This document shows, one piece after another, positions 56,027-64,000 of a DNA stretch of 64,000 bases (the stretch's first letter is position 1; the number at the start of each line of letters is the position of its first letter). The DNA is taken from contig DAOSEM010000005.1 in the NCBI GenBank assembly GCA_035363115.1, positions 175,215-239,214 of the forward strand. The letters are read 5' to 3'. The DNA comes from Syntrophales bacterium. GTDB taxonomy: Bacteria; Desulfobacterota; Syntrophia; Syntrophales; PHBD01. The notes beneath the pieces were generated by a model that was given only the letters and a program-made list of their open reading frames with translations, was not told the DNA's origin and ran no database searches. A program made the position numbers and the translations under genes.

Positions 56027-58263
56027 GGTGTATCTCCTCTGTTCTCATAAGGAATTCGAACCTTGACGGTTGTTCCCTTCCCTTTTTGCCCATTGATGGC
56101 CACGTCCCCTCCCCAGTACAAAACCCGCTCGCGGATCCCCAGGAGGCCGAAGGAATCGGGTTTGGCCATCTGCTCCTCCGTGATTCCCCTCCCGTTGTCC
56201 TTCACGGTCAGCCGGACCTCCCCGTTGACCAGCTTCAGCGATACCTGGACTCGCTTGGCCTCTGCATGGCGCCAGATGTTTGTCAGGGTCTCCTGGAAGA
56301 TGCGGAAGACCGCTGTGGACAGATCCGGATTCAACTGCATGTCCTCGGGCTCCACCTTGACGCGGCAGTGAATCCCCGTCCGCTTGGTGAACTCGCTCGC
56401 CTGCCACTCGATCGCAACCGGGAGTCCCAGGTGGTCCAGCATGCCCGGGCGGAGGTCCATGTAGATCCGCTTCAAGGTCTTCATGGTCATGTCCACGAGG
56501 CTCGACATGGCGTCGATCCGCTCCCTGATCTCGCGCTGATCTTCAGGAACCTTGCGGTTCAACAGGACAATGTCCGTGTTGAGGGCCGTGAGCAACTGCC
56601 CCAGCTCGTCGTGGAGCTCCCGGGCGATGCGGGTCCTTTCCTTTTCCCGGACCGACTGCAGGTGGGCGGACAGGTTCCTCATCTGCTGGCGCGACCGTTC
56701 CAGCTCCGCCTCGGCCCGCTTTCGCTCGGTGATGTCCTCGTAGGTGATGACGATCCGCTTTTCCTGAAGGCTCTCCCCCGTCCGGGAGGCGCTGACCAGG
56801 CAGTCGATATCGGTCCCGTCCTTCTTGCGGCAGGGGAACTCGACGCTGACGGTCCGCTTTTTTTCGAGCGTGTTGTAGAGGATCTCCGCGATGGCTTCGT
56901 AATCCGCATCGGTCCGGTACAGGATGCGGCTGCTCATGCCGACGATGTCCCTGGCCCTCCAGCCGAAGACGGCCTGGACGCCGTCGTTGGCGAAGATCAC
57001 CCGGCGATCCTGAAGACCGATCACGGCGTGGGGAATGGCTTCCAGGATCGAGGCCTCCAGGGCCTCCAGCTTCGCGAGCTTGTCCCGGGCCGCACTCTGT
57101 TCCGTAATGTCCATGGAGTTGCCCAGAACGGCCCGCCGCCCCCGGTAGAGGATGAAGGTGACCGTTTCCATGATCCACCGGATCCGGCCATCTTTCGTAA
57201 TGATCCGGAATTCGTGGGGCGATTTCCGGTCACCGTGAAGCATCTGGTGCGAATTTTCCCTCACCTTGAAGCGGTCTTCCGGGTGAACGAGCTGCATCGA
57301 GTTCATACCCGTCAGCTCCTTCTGGCTGTACCCGGCGTAGCCGGCGGCGTTCTCGTTGACGAACTGGAAGACCCCGTCCTGAACGACGTAGACCCCCGCC
57401 TGGGAGCTGTCGGCCATGGTCCGGTAGGCCTCCTCGGCGAGCTTGCGGTCCGTAATGTCCTCGAAGGTGATGACGATGTTTTTTTCCTTGAGGCTCTCGC
57501 CGATGCGCGAGGCGGTGATGAGACACTCGATGTGACGGCCGTCCTTGCGGCGGCAGGGGAATTCGGTGCTGTGGGTGCGCTGGTTCTCCAGAGTGGAATA
57601 GAGCTCCTGGGCGATGGAGTCCCAGTCCCCGTCGCTGCGGTACAAGACCCGGGTTGTGGCGCCGATCAACTCCTCCGCCTTCCAGCCGAAGACCTGCTCG
57701 ACCCCGTCGTTCGCGAAAATGATGCGGCGGTTTTTCAGGCCGATCACGGCGTGGGGGATGGCCTCGAGGATGGACGCCTCCAGGGCCTCCAACTCAGCCA
57801 GCTTGTCCCTGGCCTCGATCTGCTCGGTGATGTCCATCGAGTTGCCCAGGACGGCCCGCTTTCCCTTGAAGCGGATCGAGGTGATGACCTCGGTGATCCA
57901 TCGGACGTCGCCGCTCTTGGTAATGGTGCGGAATTCGTACGATGAGGTCCGGTTCCCGCGGAGCATCTGGATCGCCGCCTGGCGGACCCGTTCCCGGTCC
58001 TCCGGGTGGACCAGGCTCATGGACTCCATGCCGAGGAGGTCTTCCCGCGGGTATCCCCAATAGTCCGCCGCATGCTGGTTGACGAACCGGAATTTGCCGT
58101 CCTGGACGACGTAGATACCCGCCCGGGACGTGTGCTCCAGGGTCCGGTAGAGCCCCTCCACCAGGAGACGGTCCGGTCCCGACGGGGCCAGTTTGTCGAG
58201 TTTCCTCCGCAACTGCCCGATCTTGCGAACCAGTTGTTCCTTGGTATTCGTCTCTTCTGCCAC
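56023..58263 (-). CDS. Soluble multi-PAS histidine kinase (HisKA_3 type)
   Basis: This protein has about 746 residues and starts at GTG 58263 after GGGAGG. Four PAS domains lie in about residues 38-515. They are arranged as two repeats of a PAS pair: AGIYVVQDGKFRFVNQHAA / LEASILEAIPHAVIGLKNRR and AGVYVVQDGVFQFVNENAA / LEASILEAIPHAVIGLQDRR. The HisKA_3 helix ERTRIARELHDELGQLLTAL carries the phospho-His, followed by an HATPase domain (LTVKDNGRGITEEQMAKPDS, FGLLGIRERV). There are no membrane helices, so the signal is cytoplasmic. It phosphorylates the overlapping NarL-type regulator. The internal PAS-pair duplication is conspicuous. Confidence 0.92.
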   Translation of the reverse strand: MAEETNTKEQLVRKIGQLRRKLDKLAPSGPDRLLVEGLYRTLEHTSRAGIYVVQDGKFRFVNQHAADYWGYPREDLLGMESMSLVHPEDRERVRQAAIQMLRGNRTSSYEFRTITKSGDVRWITEVITSIRFKGKRAVLGNSMDITEQIEARDKLAELEALEASILEAIPHAVIGLKNRRIIFANDGVEQVFGWKAEELIGATTRVLYRSDGDWDSIAQELYSTLENQRTHSTEFPCRRKDGRHIECLITASRIGESLKEKNIVITFEDITDRKLAEEAYRTMADSSQAGVYVVQDGVFQFVNENAAGYAGYSQKELTGMNSMQLVHPEDRFKVRENSHQMLHGDRKSPHEFRIITKDGRIRWIMETVTFILYRGRRAVLGNSMDITEQSAARDKLAKLEALEASILEAIPHAVIGLQDRRVIFANDGVQAVFGWRARDIVGMSSRILYRTDADYEAIAEILYNTLEKKRTVSVEFPCRKKDGTDIDCLVSASRTGESLQEKRIVITYEDITERKRAEAELERSRQQMRNLSAHLQSVREKERTRIARELHDELGQLLTALNTDIVLLNRKVPEDQREIRERIDAMSSLVDMTMKTLKRIYMDLRPGMLDHLGLPVAIEWQASEFTKRTGIHCRVKVEPEDMQLNPDLSTAVFRIFQETLTNIWRHAEAKRVQVSLKLVNGEVRLTVKDNGRGITEEQMAKPDSFGLLGIRERVLYWGGDVAINGQKGKGTTVKVRIPYENRGDTP

Positions 58264-58394
58264 GCCGGTTCCTCCCAGGTACAGGAAATGTCGGACGAAT
58301 TCTCGTGGATTAGTAACAGGTTTGCCCCTGCTGTGCAAGGTTCGAGTCACAGTTCCGGCAGTCCTGCCCCGTTTCCCGGCCTCCCATTTTCACC

Positions 58395-58424
58395 TTGACA
58401 AGCAAAGGCCTTCTTTCCTACATA
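58395..58424 (+). promoter_or_regulatory. Candidate sigma70 promoter of the B12 uptake operon
   Basis: A perfect -35 TTGACA (58395-58400) and the -10-like TACATA (58419-58424), 18 bp apart, lie immediately upstream of the cobalamin riboswitch, placing the transcript start near its 5' end. Confidence 0.5.
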
Positions 58425-58431
58425 CCCAAAA

Positions 58432-58608
58432 AAGCGCGGATCCACCGCGCGGGACGGATGCCGAGGAAGAGGGGTGGAAAGCCCCCGCTGCCCCGCAGCC
58501 GTGAAGGGAACGAAAGCCCGAAACGCCACTGCCGCGGATCAACCGCGGTGGGAAGGCGGGCAAGTAGGCCGCCCGAAGCCGGAATACCGGTCCGTCCCCA
58601 TGACCTCG
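58432..58608 (+). promoter_or_regulatory. Cobalamin riboswitch 1
   Basis: Conserved parts of the AdoCbl/B12 aptamer are present: GGAAAGCCCCCGCTGCCCCG with GCAGCCGTGAAGGG, GCCACTG...GGGAAGGC, and the B12 box AAGCCGGAATACCGG. It ends about 15 bp before the GTG of the BtuC-like gene, so control may be of translation initiation. Boundaries are approximate. Confidence 0.85.
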
Positions 58609-58621
58609 AGGGAGGCAACCC

Positions 58622-59653
58622 GTGGAAGACACCCTCCACAAAATCGTTACGCCGGCCCGGCTGCTCCGGGTGACGATCCTTTTTTCCCTGGCATTCGTCT
58701 TCGTTGTCGTGATCGCAATCCTCGTCGGTCCGTCGGAGATCGCCCCCCTTGAGATCCTGAGGAGCATTTTCCGGGATCGGCAAGGGGCGGACGCGGCCGC
58801 CGATCCGGGACGGACGATCCTGTTTTCGATCCGCATCCCCCGGATCCTCTTCGCCGGGATCGTGGGAGCCGCTCTGTCAACGGCGGGCGTCGTCTACCAG
58901 GCACTCCTCCGCAATCCCCTGGCGGATCCTTACATCCTGGGCGTTTCCGGCGGCGCCTCCGCCGGAGCCGTCGCGGGCATTCTTCTCGGCGCCTCCACTG
59001 TCCCTTTCGGCACACCGCTCCTGGCCTTCACCGGGGCACTGGCCGCCACGTTCCTGGTCTTCGGCACGGCGCGGAAAAACGCCTCCCTCTCCTCCAACAC
59101 GCTCATCCTGGCGGGGGTCATCGTCAATGCCTTCACCTCTGCCCTGGTCTTTTTCTTCCTGTCCATCAGCAGCTCGAGCGAGGTGCACAACGTGGTCTTC
59201 TGGATCATGGGAGACCTCGGAATCGCGTCGGAGAAGGACATCGGCCTCGTCGCCCTGGTTCTCCTGGCCGCGTTCATCCTGATTTACGCCCACGCGCGCT
59301 CCCTGAACCTCCTGGTCGTCGGCGAGGAGACGGCCCTTCGTCTCGGCGTCTCCGTCGAGAGTACGAAGAAGATCCTCCTGGCGGCGGCCTCCGTCCTGAC
59401 GGCGGCGGCCGTCTCGTTCTGCGGAACGATCGGCTTCGTGGGACTCATCATCCCCCACATGATGCGCATGCTTCTGGGTGCGGATCACCGCCTGCTCCTC
59501 CCTGCGTCCCTGCTTTTCGGGGGGGCGTTCCTGATCGCGGCGGACACCCTTTCCCGCACCCTGCTTGCCCCGTCGGAGATGCCGGTGGGGGTCGTCACTG
59601 CTTTCTGCGGCGCCCCGTTCTTCATTTACCTGCTGAGGAAAAGGAGCGCCTGA
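58622..59653 (+). CDS. btuC: BtuC/FecCD-family ABC transporter permease
   Basis: This 343-residue protein starts with GTG after GGGAGG (8-nt spacing). It has about ten membrane helices with the FecCD signatures RIPRILFAGIVGAALSTAG, GVSGGASAGAVAGILLGA and GTIGFVGLIIPHMMRMLLG. It imports B12 (or a corrinoid) across the inner membrane. The specificity follows from the cobalamin riboswitch just upstream and the TonB receptor downstream. The ATPase gene overlaps its stop. No periplasmic binding protein (BtuF) is encoded nearby. Confidence 0.9.
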   Translation: MEDTLHKIVTPARLLRVTILFSLAFVFVVVIAILVGPSEIAPLEILRSIFRDRQGADAAADPGRTILFSIRIPRILFAGIVGAALSTAGVVYQALLRNPLADPYILGVSGGASAGAVAGILLGASTVPFGTPLLAFTGALAATFLVFGTARKNASLSSNTLILAGVIVNAFTSALVFFFLSISSSSEVHNVVFWIMGDLGIASEKDIGLVALVLLAAFILIYAHARSLNLLVVGEETALRLGVSVESTKKILLAAASVLTAAAVSFCGTIGFVGLIIPHMMRMLLGADHRLLLPASLLFGGAFLIAADTLSRTLLAPSEMPVGVVTAFCGAPFFIYLLRKRSA

Positions 59654-60483
59654 TGTACGCCGTTCGCGTGGAAAAGGTGAGTTACCGTTACGAGAGGACG
59701 TGGGTGCTCCGAGATCTCTCCCTGGACGTGCAGCGTGGAGCCTTCCTCGGGATTCTCGGTCCCAACGGCTCCGGCAAGACGACGCTTCTGAACCTGGTCG
59801 ACGGGATCCTTGCCCCCCTGGAAGGGAGGGTTCTCCTGGAGGGGACCGATGCGTCGTCTCTGGACCGGAACGAACTGGCCCGGATGGTTGCGGTGGTTCC
59901 CCAGGATTCTCCCCTGATCTTTCCCTTCACGGTTCAGGAGATCGTCCTCATGGGACGCGCTCCCCATCTGGGACGGTGGCGGTTCGAGGGAAAACGCGAT
60001 TTCAAGATCGCCCGGGACGCCATGGAGAAAACGGGCACCCTCCCGCTGGCGGGACGCCCCATGAGCGCGCTCAGCGGGGGGGAGCGGCAGCGGGTCTTCA
60101 TCGCCCGCGCCCTGGCCCAGGAGCCGCGGATCCTCCTGCTTGACGAACCGACGTCCAATCTCGACATCCGTCATCAGAGCGAATTTTTCAGTCTGGTGGC
60201 GGAGTTGAACCGGACACAGGGACTGACGGTGATTGCCGTCAGCCACGACATCAACCTGGCCTCCCTCTACTGCCGGCGGATCATCCTCCTGAAGGACGGG
60301 ACCGTCCACGGCGAGGGAAGCCCCGAAGAAATCATCTCGGAGGAAAGCATCCGGAACGTCTTCGGGGTGCCCGTCCGGGTGGATCGCCACCCGCAGACGG
60401 GAAAGCCCCGGATTACACCCATCTGCAACATGCCCCCGGAGCGAGGAAGCCGGTCGAATGCCGGCGCTGCCCCGCAACTGTAA
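59653..60483 (+). CDS. btuD: BtuD/FecE-family ABC transporter ATPase
   Basis: This 276-residue protein has Walker A LGPNGSGKTTLLNLVDG, a Q-loop region (VVPQDSPLIFPFTV), the signature SALSGGERQRVFIARALAQE, Walker B ILLLDEPTSNLD and the switch histidine (AVSHDINLASLYC). It powers the BtuC-like permease. It begins at the last bases of that gene. Its last 50 bp also form the start of the second cobalamin riboswitch. Confidence 0.92.
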   Translation: MYAVRVEKVSYRYERTWVLRDLSLDVQRGAFLGILGPNGSGKTTLLNLVDGILAPLEGRVLLEGTDASSLDRNELARMVAVVPQDSPLIFPFTVQEIVLMGRAPHLGRWRFEGKRDFKIARDAMEKTGTLPLAGRPMSALSGGERQRVFIARALAQEPRILLLDEPTSNLDIRHQSEFFSLVAELNRTQGLTVIAVSHDINLASLYCRRIILLKDGTVHGEGSPEEIISEESIRNVFGVPVRVDRHPQTGKPRITPICNMPPERGSRSNAGAAPQL

Positions 60484-60628
60484 GCGGAACGAAATCTGCA
60501 GAAGGCCACGGATCCGGACCAGCCCGCCCCATACCGGGGAACCGGGCTGATCCAGGGGGATCGGGAAGGCGCAGAGAGTAGGATTGAAGGAAGCCGCGAG
60601 CCAGGACACTCGACCGGGGGAACATCAT
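60425..60628 (+). promoter_or_regulatory. Cobalamin riboswitch 2
   Basis: The aptamer core GGAAGCCGGTCGAATGCCGG, GCTGCCCCGCAACTGTAAGC, GGCCACGG...GGGAAGGC and the B12 box AAGCCGCGAGCCAGGACAC are all present. It overlaps the 3' end of the ATPase gene and ends 35 bp before the TonB receptor gene, which it should control. Boundaries are approximate. Confidence 0.87.
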
Positions 60629-60660
60629 TCCGATTCCCGAGGGGGAAGAAAGGAGTATTC

Positions 60661-62739
60661 ATGAAGCGCGTCATCTGTTTCCTTGTCGTATTCCTGTTCG
60701 TTTTCATCTCCATTCCCGTTGCCGCCCCGCCATCCATTGCCGCCGCCCCGCCGGACCAGCCGTCCGACCGACCGGCCGTCATGGAAGAGATCGTGGTCAC
60801 GGCCACGCGCAGCGCCGAAGAGGCCCGGAACATTCCCTCGGCCGTCACGGTGATCACGGAAAAGGACATCCAGAACTCCGGGGCTACCAGCCTGGTGGAG
60901 GTCCTGGAGAAAGTGGAGGGGATCCAGGTCCGGTCGTACAGCGGGAACTCGCCCCAGTCGATCGTGGACCTGCGCGGGTTCGGAGGGGACAACCCCTTCG
61001 GGAAAACCCTGGTCCTCCTGGACGGGCAGCGCCTGAACCGCCCGGACATGTCCTCGGTGAACTGGTTCCAGGTCCCCCTGTCCAGCATCGAGCGCGTCGA
61101 GGTGGTCCGGGGGGCGAGCTCCGTCCTCTACGGCGACGGCGCCGTGGCGGGCGTCATCAACATCATCACGAAGAAAGGAACACCCGGGACGCGGGCCTAC
61201 GCCTCCGTGACGGCGGGCAGTCACGGCCTCCACAACGAGAAAGCGGGAGTCTCCGGCAAAGCGGGATCTGTCTCCTATTCCGTCCAGGGGGAGAATTTCT
61301 TCAGCCTCGGATACCGCAGGCACTCGACCCTTTCCTCGCAGAGTGCCGGTGCAAACCTTCGCTACGACGCGACGGACGCCCTCTCTGCTTCCCTGGGGGT
61401 CTCCTTCAACCGCTCCGATTATGAACTCCCGGGAAATCTCACCAGGATGGAAATGGCCTCGGACCGGCAGCAGGCCGAGCCGGCCCGCCCCGCCTACTGG
61501 ACCTCAGGCGGCTACGGGGACGACGCGCTGGACAAGCACACGAACGTGAACCTGAAGATCGAGTCCCTCCTCGGCTCCTTCGGGCGCCTGGAGATGATCG
61601 CCTCCTACGGCAAAAAGGAACTGGATGCCAACATGGCCTCCTGGGCCCTCTACACCAACACGGAATCGGAAACGTACGGATTCACGCCGAAATACATTCT
61701 GGAGCACTCGTTTTTCGGTTTTTCCAACAAGCTGACCACCGGTGTGGACATCTATCGGGAGCCCTACGTCAAAAAGTTTTACAGCAGCCGGGAGCGAACG
61801 GACAGAACGGCCATCGCGGACCTGTACAAGAACAGCTTTGCCTTTTACATCCGGGATGAATTCAGCATCCTCAAAAACCTGATCCTGAGCGCCGGTTACC
61901 GCAACGAACGGGCCGTAATCGGGGGAGACTACAACAACCACACCGTTCCCGCTCAGAGCTTCACGAACAGGGAAAAGATCCATCACGGTGAGGCCTATGA
62001 GGGCGGCCTGACCTGGCTGATCGGCAAGAAATCGAGTGTCTTCGCCAAATACGCAACGGTCTTCCGCTTCCCGTTCCTGGACGAACAGGCCTCCTACAAC
62101 GGCTTCGGCGGCATTCCCTTCTTCGCGGACATCGAGAAGGAAACAGGCCGGAGCTACGAAGCGGGAACCCAGTTCTTCCCACTGGACAACCTCAAGATCG
62201 CCCTCTCGGTCTTCCGCATCGACATGGAGAACGAGATTGCCTGGAACAGCCTGACCTTCCGCAACGAAAACCTTGACCCGACCCGCCACGACGGCGCGGA
62301 GGCGTCCTTCTCCTGGCAGGCCGTAACATTCGCCCGGCTGTACGGGAATTTCACCTACCACCGGGCGACCTTCGAGGCGGGGGAATTCAACGGCAGGGAG
62401 GTCCCCCTTGTCCCGAGACGCATGGCCCGGCTGGGCGTCGAATTCAGCCTGCCGTACGCCGTGACGGTAAAGCCCGAGGTGCGTTATGTCGGCGACAGCT
62501 ACATGAGCGGCGACAACAACAACGACGGCGACAAGCTCGAATCCCACACGGTGTTCGACCTGTATGCGTTCTACCGGCCGGAATTCAAGGGCTTGAAGCT
62601 GACGGTCTTCCTCGGTGTGGAAAACCTGCTGAACGCTACGTATTCCTCCATCGGCGTGGAGGAAACGGCCTGGACCCCCCGGGTGTACTATCCCATGCCG
62701 GAGCGCACCATCAAGGGAGGCCTGACCGTCGAGTTCTGA
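60661..62739 (+). CDS. btuB: BtuB-like TonB-dependent outer-membrane receptor
   Basis: This 692-residue protein has a signal peptide (VICFLVVFLFVFISIPVAAP). Its TonB box/plug start is MEEIVVTATRSAEEARNIPS, and the plug motifs VDLRGFGGDNP, SIERVEVVRGASSVLYGDGA and VINIITKKGTPG follow. A long beta-barrel ends in the aromatic RTIKGGLTVEF, as expected for outer-membrane insertion. It imports corrinoids using TonB energy; the riboswitch directly upstream gives the specificity. AGAAAGGAG precedes the ATG. Confidence 0.92.
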   Translation: MKRVICFLVVFLFVFISIPVAAPPSIAAAPPDQPSDRPAVMEEIVVTATRSAEEARNIPSAVTVITEKDIQNSGATSLVEVLEKVEGIQVRSYSGNSPQSIVDLRGFGGDNPFGKTLVLLDGQRLNRPDMSSVNWFQVPLSSIERVEVVRGASSVLYGDGAVAGVINIITKKGTPGTRAYASVTAGSHGLHNEKAGVSGKAGSVSYSVQGENFFSLGYRRHSTLSSQSAGANLRYDATDALSASLGVSFNRSDYELPGNLTRMEMASDRQQAEPARPAYWTSGGYGDDALDKHTNVNLKIESLLGSFGRLEMIASYGKKELDANMASWALYTNTESETYGFTPKYILEHSFFGFSNKLTTGVDIYREPYVKKFYSSRERTDRTAIADLYKNSFAFYIRDEFSILKNLILSAGYRNERAVIGGDYNNHTVPAQSFTNREKIHHGEAYEGGLTWLIGKKSSVFAKYATVFRFPFLDEQASYNGFGGIPFFADIEKETGRSYEAGTQFFPLDNLKIALSVFRIDMENEIAWNSLTFRNENLDPTRHDGAEASFSWQAVTFARLYGNFTYHRATFEAGEFNGREVPLVPRRMARLGVEFSLPYAVTVKPEVRYVGDSYMSGDNNNDGDKLESHTVFDLYAFYRPEFKGLKLTVFLGVENLLNATYSSIGVEETAWTPRVYYPMPERTIKGGLTVEF

Positions 62740-62850
62740 CGTAAGACCAGGCGGGCCGGGGGGCGGACCCCCTCCCTCCCCGGCCCCATCCCATATCCCG
62801 GTCTTTTCCCCGCCCGAGCGACCGGTTCCCCGTCCCCCCGCCATCGCCCG

Positions 62851-62879
62851 TTGACAAACCTCCTCCCTTGGCGTATTGC
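62851..62879 (+). promoter_or_regulatory. Candidate sigma70 promoter of the RNase D gene
   Basis: TTGACA (62851-62856) and TATTGC (62874-62879) are 17 bp apart, 54 bp before the RNase D start. Confidence 0.4.
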
Positions 62880-62933
62880 AGCTTTCATTCCGGCAGCAAA
62901 TCTCAATACGTCCAGTACATGGGAAGAACCGTC

Positions 62934-63803
62934 ATGGCATCGGAAACGAGATGGATCTGGGTGGACACAACGGAAAAACGGCAGGAGGCCGGCCGCGACA
63001 TCGCCTCCTCTCCCTGGATTGCCCTGGACACGGAGTATGACTCCTTCCGCTATTTCCGGGACAAGCTCTGCCTCATCCAGGTCAAGACGCCCGCCATGAC
63101 CTACCTGGTAGACCCCCTGGACGGCACGCCCCCGGAATATCTCGCCTCGCCCTTTGCAAGCCGCCAGATCCTGAAAGTATTCCACGCCGGAGACAACGAC
63201 ATCCGCCTTCTCCACCGCGATTTCGGATTCACCTTCCGGAACGTCTTTGACACGTACCGGGCGGCAACGCTCCTGGGACACCCGAACCTCTCCCTGGCGG
63301 CCCTGGTTGAGGACTGCCTCGGGATCCCCTTTCCGAAGCGCAAGAAGGTCCAGCGGTCCATCTGGGACATCCGGCCCCTGACGGAGGAGCAGCTCACCTA
63401 TGCTGCGGAGGACACGCGGCATCTGATTCCCCTCTACCGGAAGCTGGAAGCCGATATCCGGGAGAAGGGCCTCCAGGAGGAGGCCAAGCGCTCTTTCCGG
63501 GAAATCGCCGCCGCCCGCTGGCAGGAGCGGCCTTTCCGTCCCGATGGGTATCGCAGGATTCAGGGGGTCTGGGAGCTGACCGAGCCGGAGCGGGAACGGT
63601 TGAAACGGCTGTATTCCTGGCGCTGGTGGAAAGCGAAGCAGATGGACCGCTCGCCCTTCATGCTCATTTCCTCGCAGGAGATGATCGCTCTGGCCGGACT
63701 GGAGAATGCATCCATCGAGACGCTGAGAAAAAGCGGGATCCTGTCTCCGGAGCGAACAGGCCGGTACGGAGCCGAGCTGGTGAAAGCCCTCCGGGAGCCG
63801 TGA
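62934..63803 (+). CDS. rnd: Ribonuclease D (3'-5' exoribonuclease)
   Basis: This 289-residue protein has the DEDD exonuclease motifs in ALDTEYDSFRYFRDKLCLIQ (DxE), FHAGDNDIRLLHRDFG (ExxxD-type) and LTYAAEDTRHLIPLYRKL (YxxxD). The C-terminal HRDC-like region is RLYSWRWWKAKQMDRSPFML, then ENASIETLRKSGILSPE. It trims tRNA and other RNA 3' ends. The start at 62934 has GGAAG 7 nt upstream; a longer frame from 62868 is possible. It is monocistronic by appearance. Confidence 0.92.
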   Translation: MASETRWIWVDTTEKRQEAGRDIASSPWIALDTEYDSFRYFRDKLCLIQVKTPAMTYLVDPLDGTPPEYLASPFASRQILKVFHAGDNDIRLLHRDFGFTFRNVFDTYRAATLLGHPNLSLAALVEDCLGIPFPKRKKVQRSIWDIRPLTEEQLTYAAEDTRHLIPLYRKLEADIREKGLQEEAKRSFREIAAARWQERPFRPDGYRRIQGVWELTEPERERLKRLYSWRWWKAKQMDRSPFMLISSQEMIALAGLENASIETLRKSGILSPERTGRYGAELVKALREP

Positions 63804-63862
63804 TGAGAGCCGGCAAGAACCGCGGGAACGAAACGCGATTTCTCACCCGAAAAATCAACTCA

Positions 63863-64000
63863 ACGGATTTCAAATCCGCTCCTCTTTCCGTCTTTCTTTT
63901 TCTTTCCCGCCAAGCGAATCCCCTTTCCTTGTGCATTCAGCGCATCGGCGCAGGGGGCTGCCACGGGGGCTCCCGCCGTCGCGAAAACGTTTCCGCTCTT
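63863..64000. repeat. Dispersed repeat, copy C, cut by the window end
   Basis: Starting ACGGATTTCAAATCCG, it matches copy A (53961 onward) over all 138 visible bp apart from a small divergent patch (GCCAAGC versus TCCGAACC). The dyad CGAAAACGTTTCC is included. The element continues past the window. Confidence 0.85.

Overview
The window is GC-rich and gene-dense and looks like the chromosome of a strictly anaerobic deltaproteobacterium (Desulfobacterota, Syntrophales/Syntrophobacter-like). The evidence is the mix of large multihaem cytochromes c, system II cytochrome c maturation (ResB/CcsA), bis-MGD molybdo/tungsto-enzymes, heterodisulfide-reductase-like Fe-S proteins, MinD-type ATPases carrying ferredoxin modules, many NifX-like proteins, sigma54 activators and signs of selenocysteine use. 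No rRNA, tRNA or CRISPR array was recognised. The taxonomic call is inference.

Layout. 1-5.8 kb: the end of a Tim44-like gene, Fpg, an operon of a KamA-type radical SAM enzyme plus two D-Ala-D-Ala-ligase-like ATP-grasp proteins, then DUF3617 and TPR genes. 6.2-10 kb: a Tat-exported Fe-S protein with a membrane cytochrome b, and a biotin carboxylase-biotin carrier fusion. 10-13.1 kb: two MORN-repeat proteins. 13.5-18 kb: two tandem 693-residue bis-MGD oxidoreductases. 18.2-18.9 kb: a peroxiredoxin whose catalytic Cys codon is UGA followed by a bacterial SECIS-like hairpin. 19.2-26.3 kb: a sigma54 activator and a cluster resembling the orange-protein (ORP) loci: NifX-like proteins, MinD-ferredoxin ATPases, a radical SAM protein and an MBL protein. 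27-30 kb: a selenium-type locus (YedE, YedF/TusA-like, DUF3343, kinase-fold protein, DUF1858). 30.5-39.3 kb, minus strand: a second NifX/Mrp/NifU-like cluster with its own sigma54 activator, a rhodanese, TrmO-like protein, and two HdrB-like proteins flanking an MBL protein. 39.5-43.2 kb: a periplasmic flavoprotein with a 7-haem cytochrome, DUF4142 and a degenerate PLD protein. 43.6-53.9 kb: a respiratory and cytochrome-maturation cluster (an 11-haem cytochrome interrupted by UGA, two rhodaneses, an 8-haem cytochrome, a 9-haem/cytochrome b fusion, a crotonase, ResB, CcsA). 53.9-54.8 kb: a composite inverted-repeat element. 55-58.3 kb: two tiny WVDP proteins and a two-component system. 58.4-62.7 kb: vitamin B12 uptake genes under two cobalamin riboswitches. 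62.9-63.8 kb: RNase D. The window ends inside another copy of the 54-kb repeat.

The strongest unifying theme is selenium. Two genes (peroxiredoxin and 11-haem cytochrome) are interrupted by one in-frame UGA each, and both UGAs are followed by a hairpin of identical geometry: 11 nt, then a 6-bp stem, then a loop beginning GGUC. The YedE-YedF-DUF3343 locus between them is the kind associated with selenium supply. The second theme is a repeated regulatory layout. Each sigma54 activator gene ends in or beside a perfect inverted repeat, about 100 bp upstream of a -24/-12 promoter for the next gene. All functional statements rest on reading motifs by eye; no database search was run.
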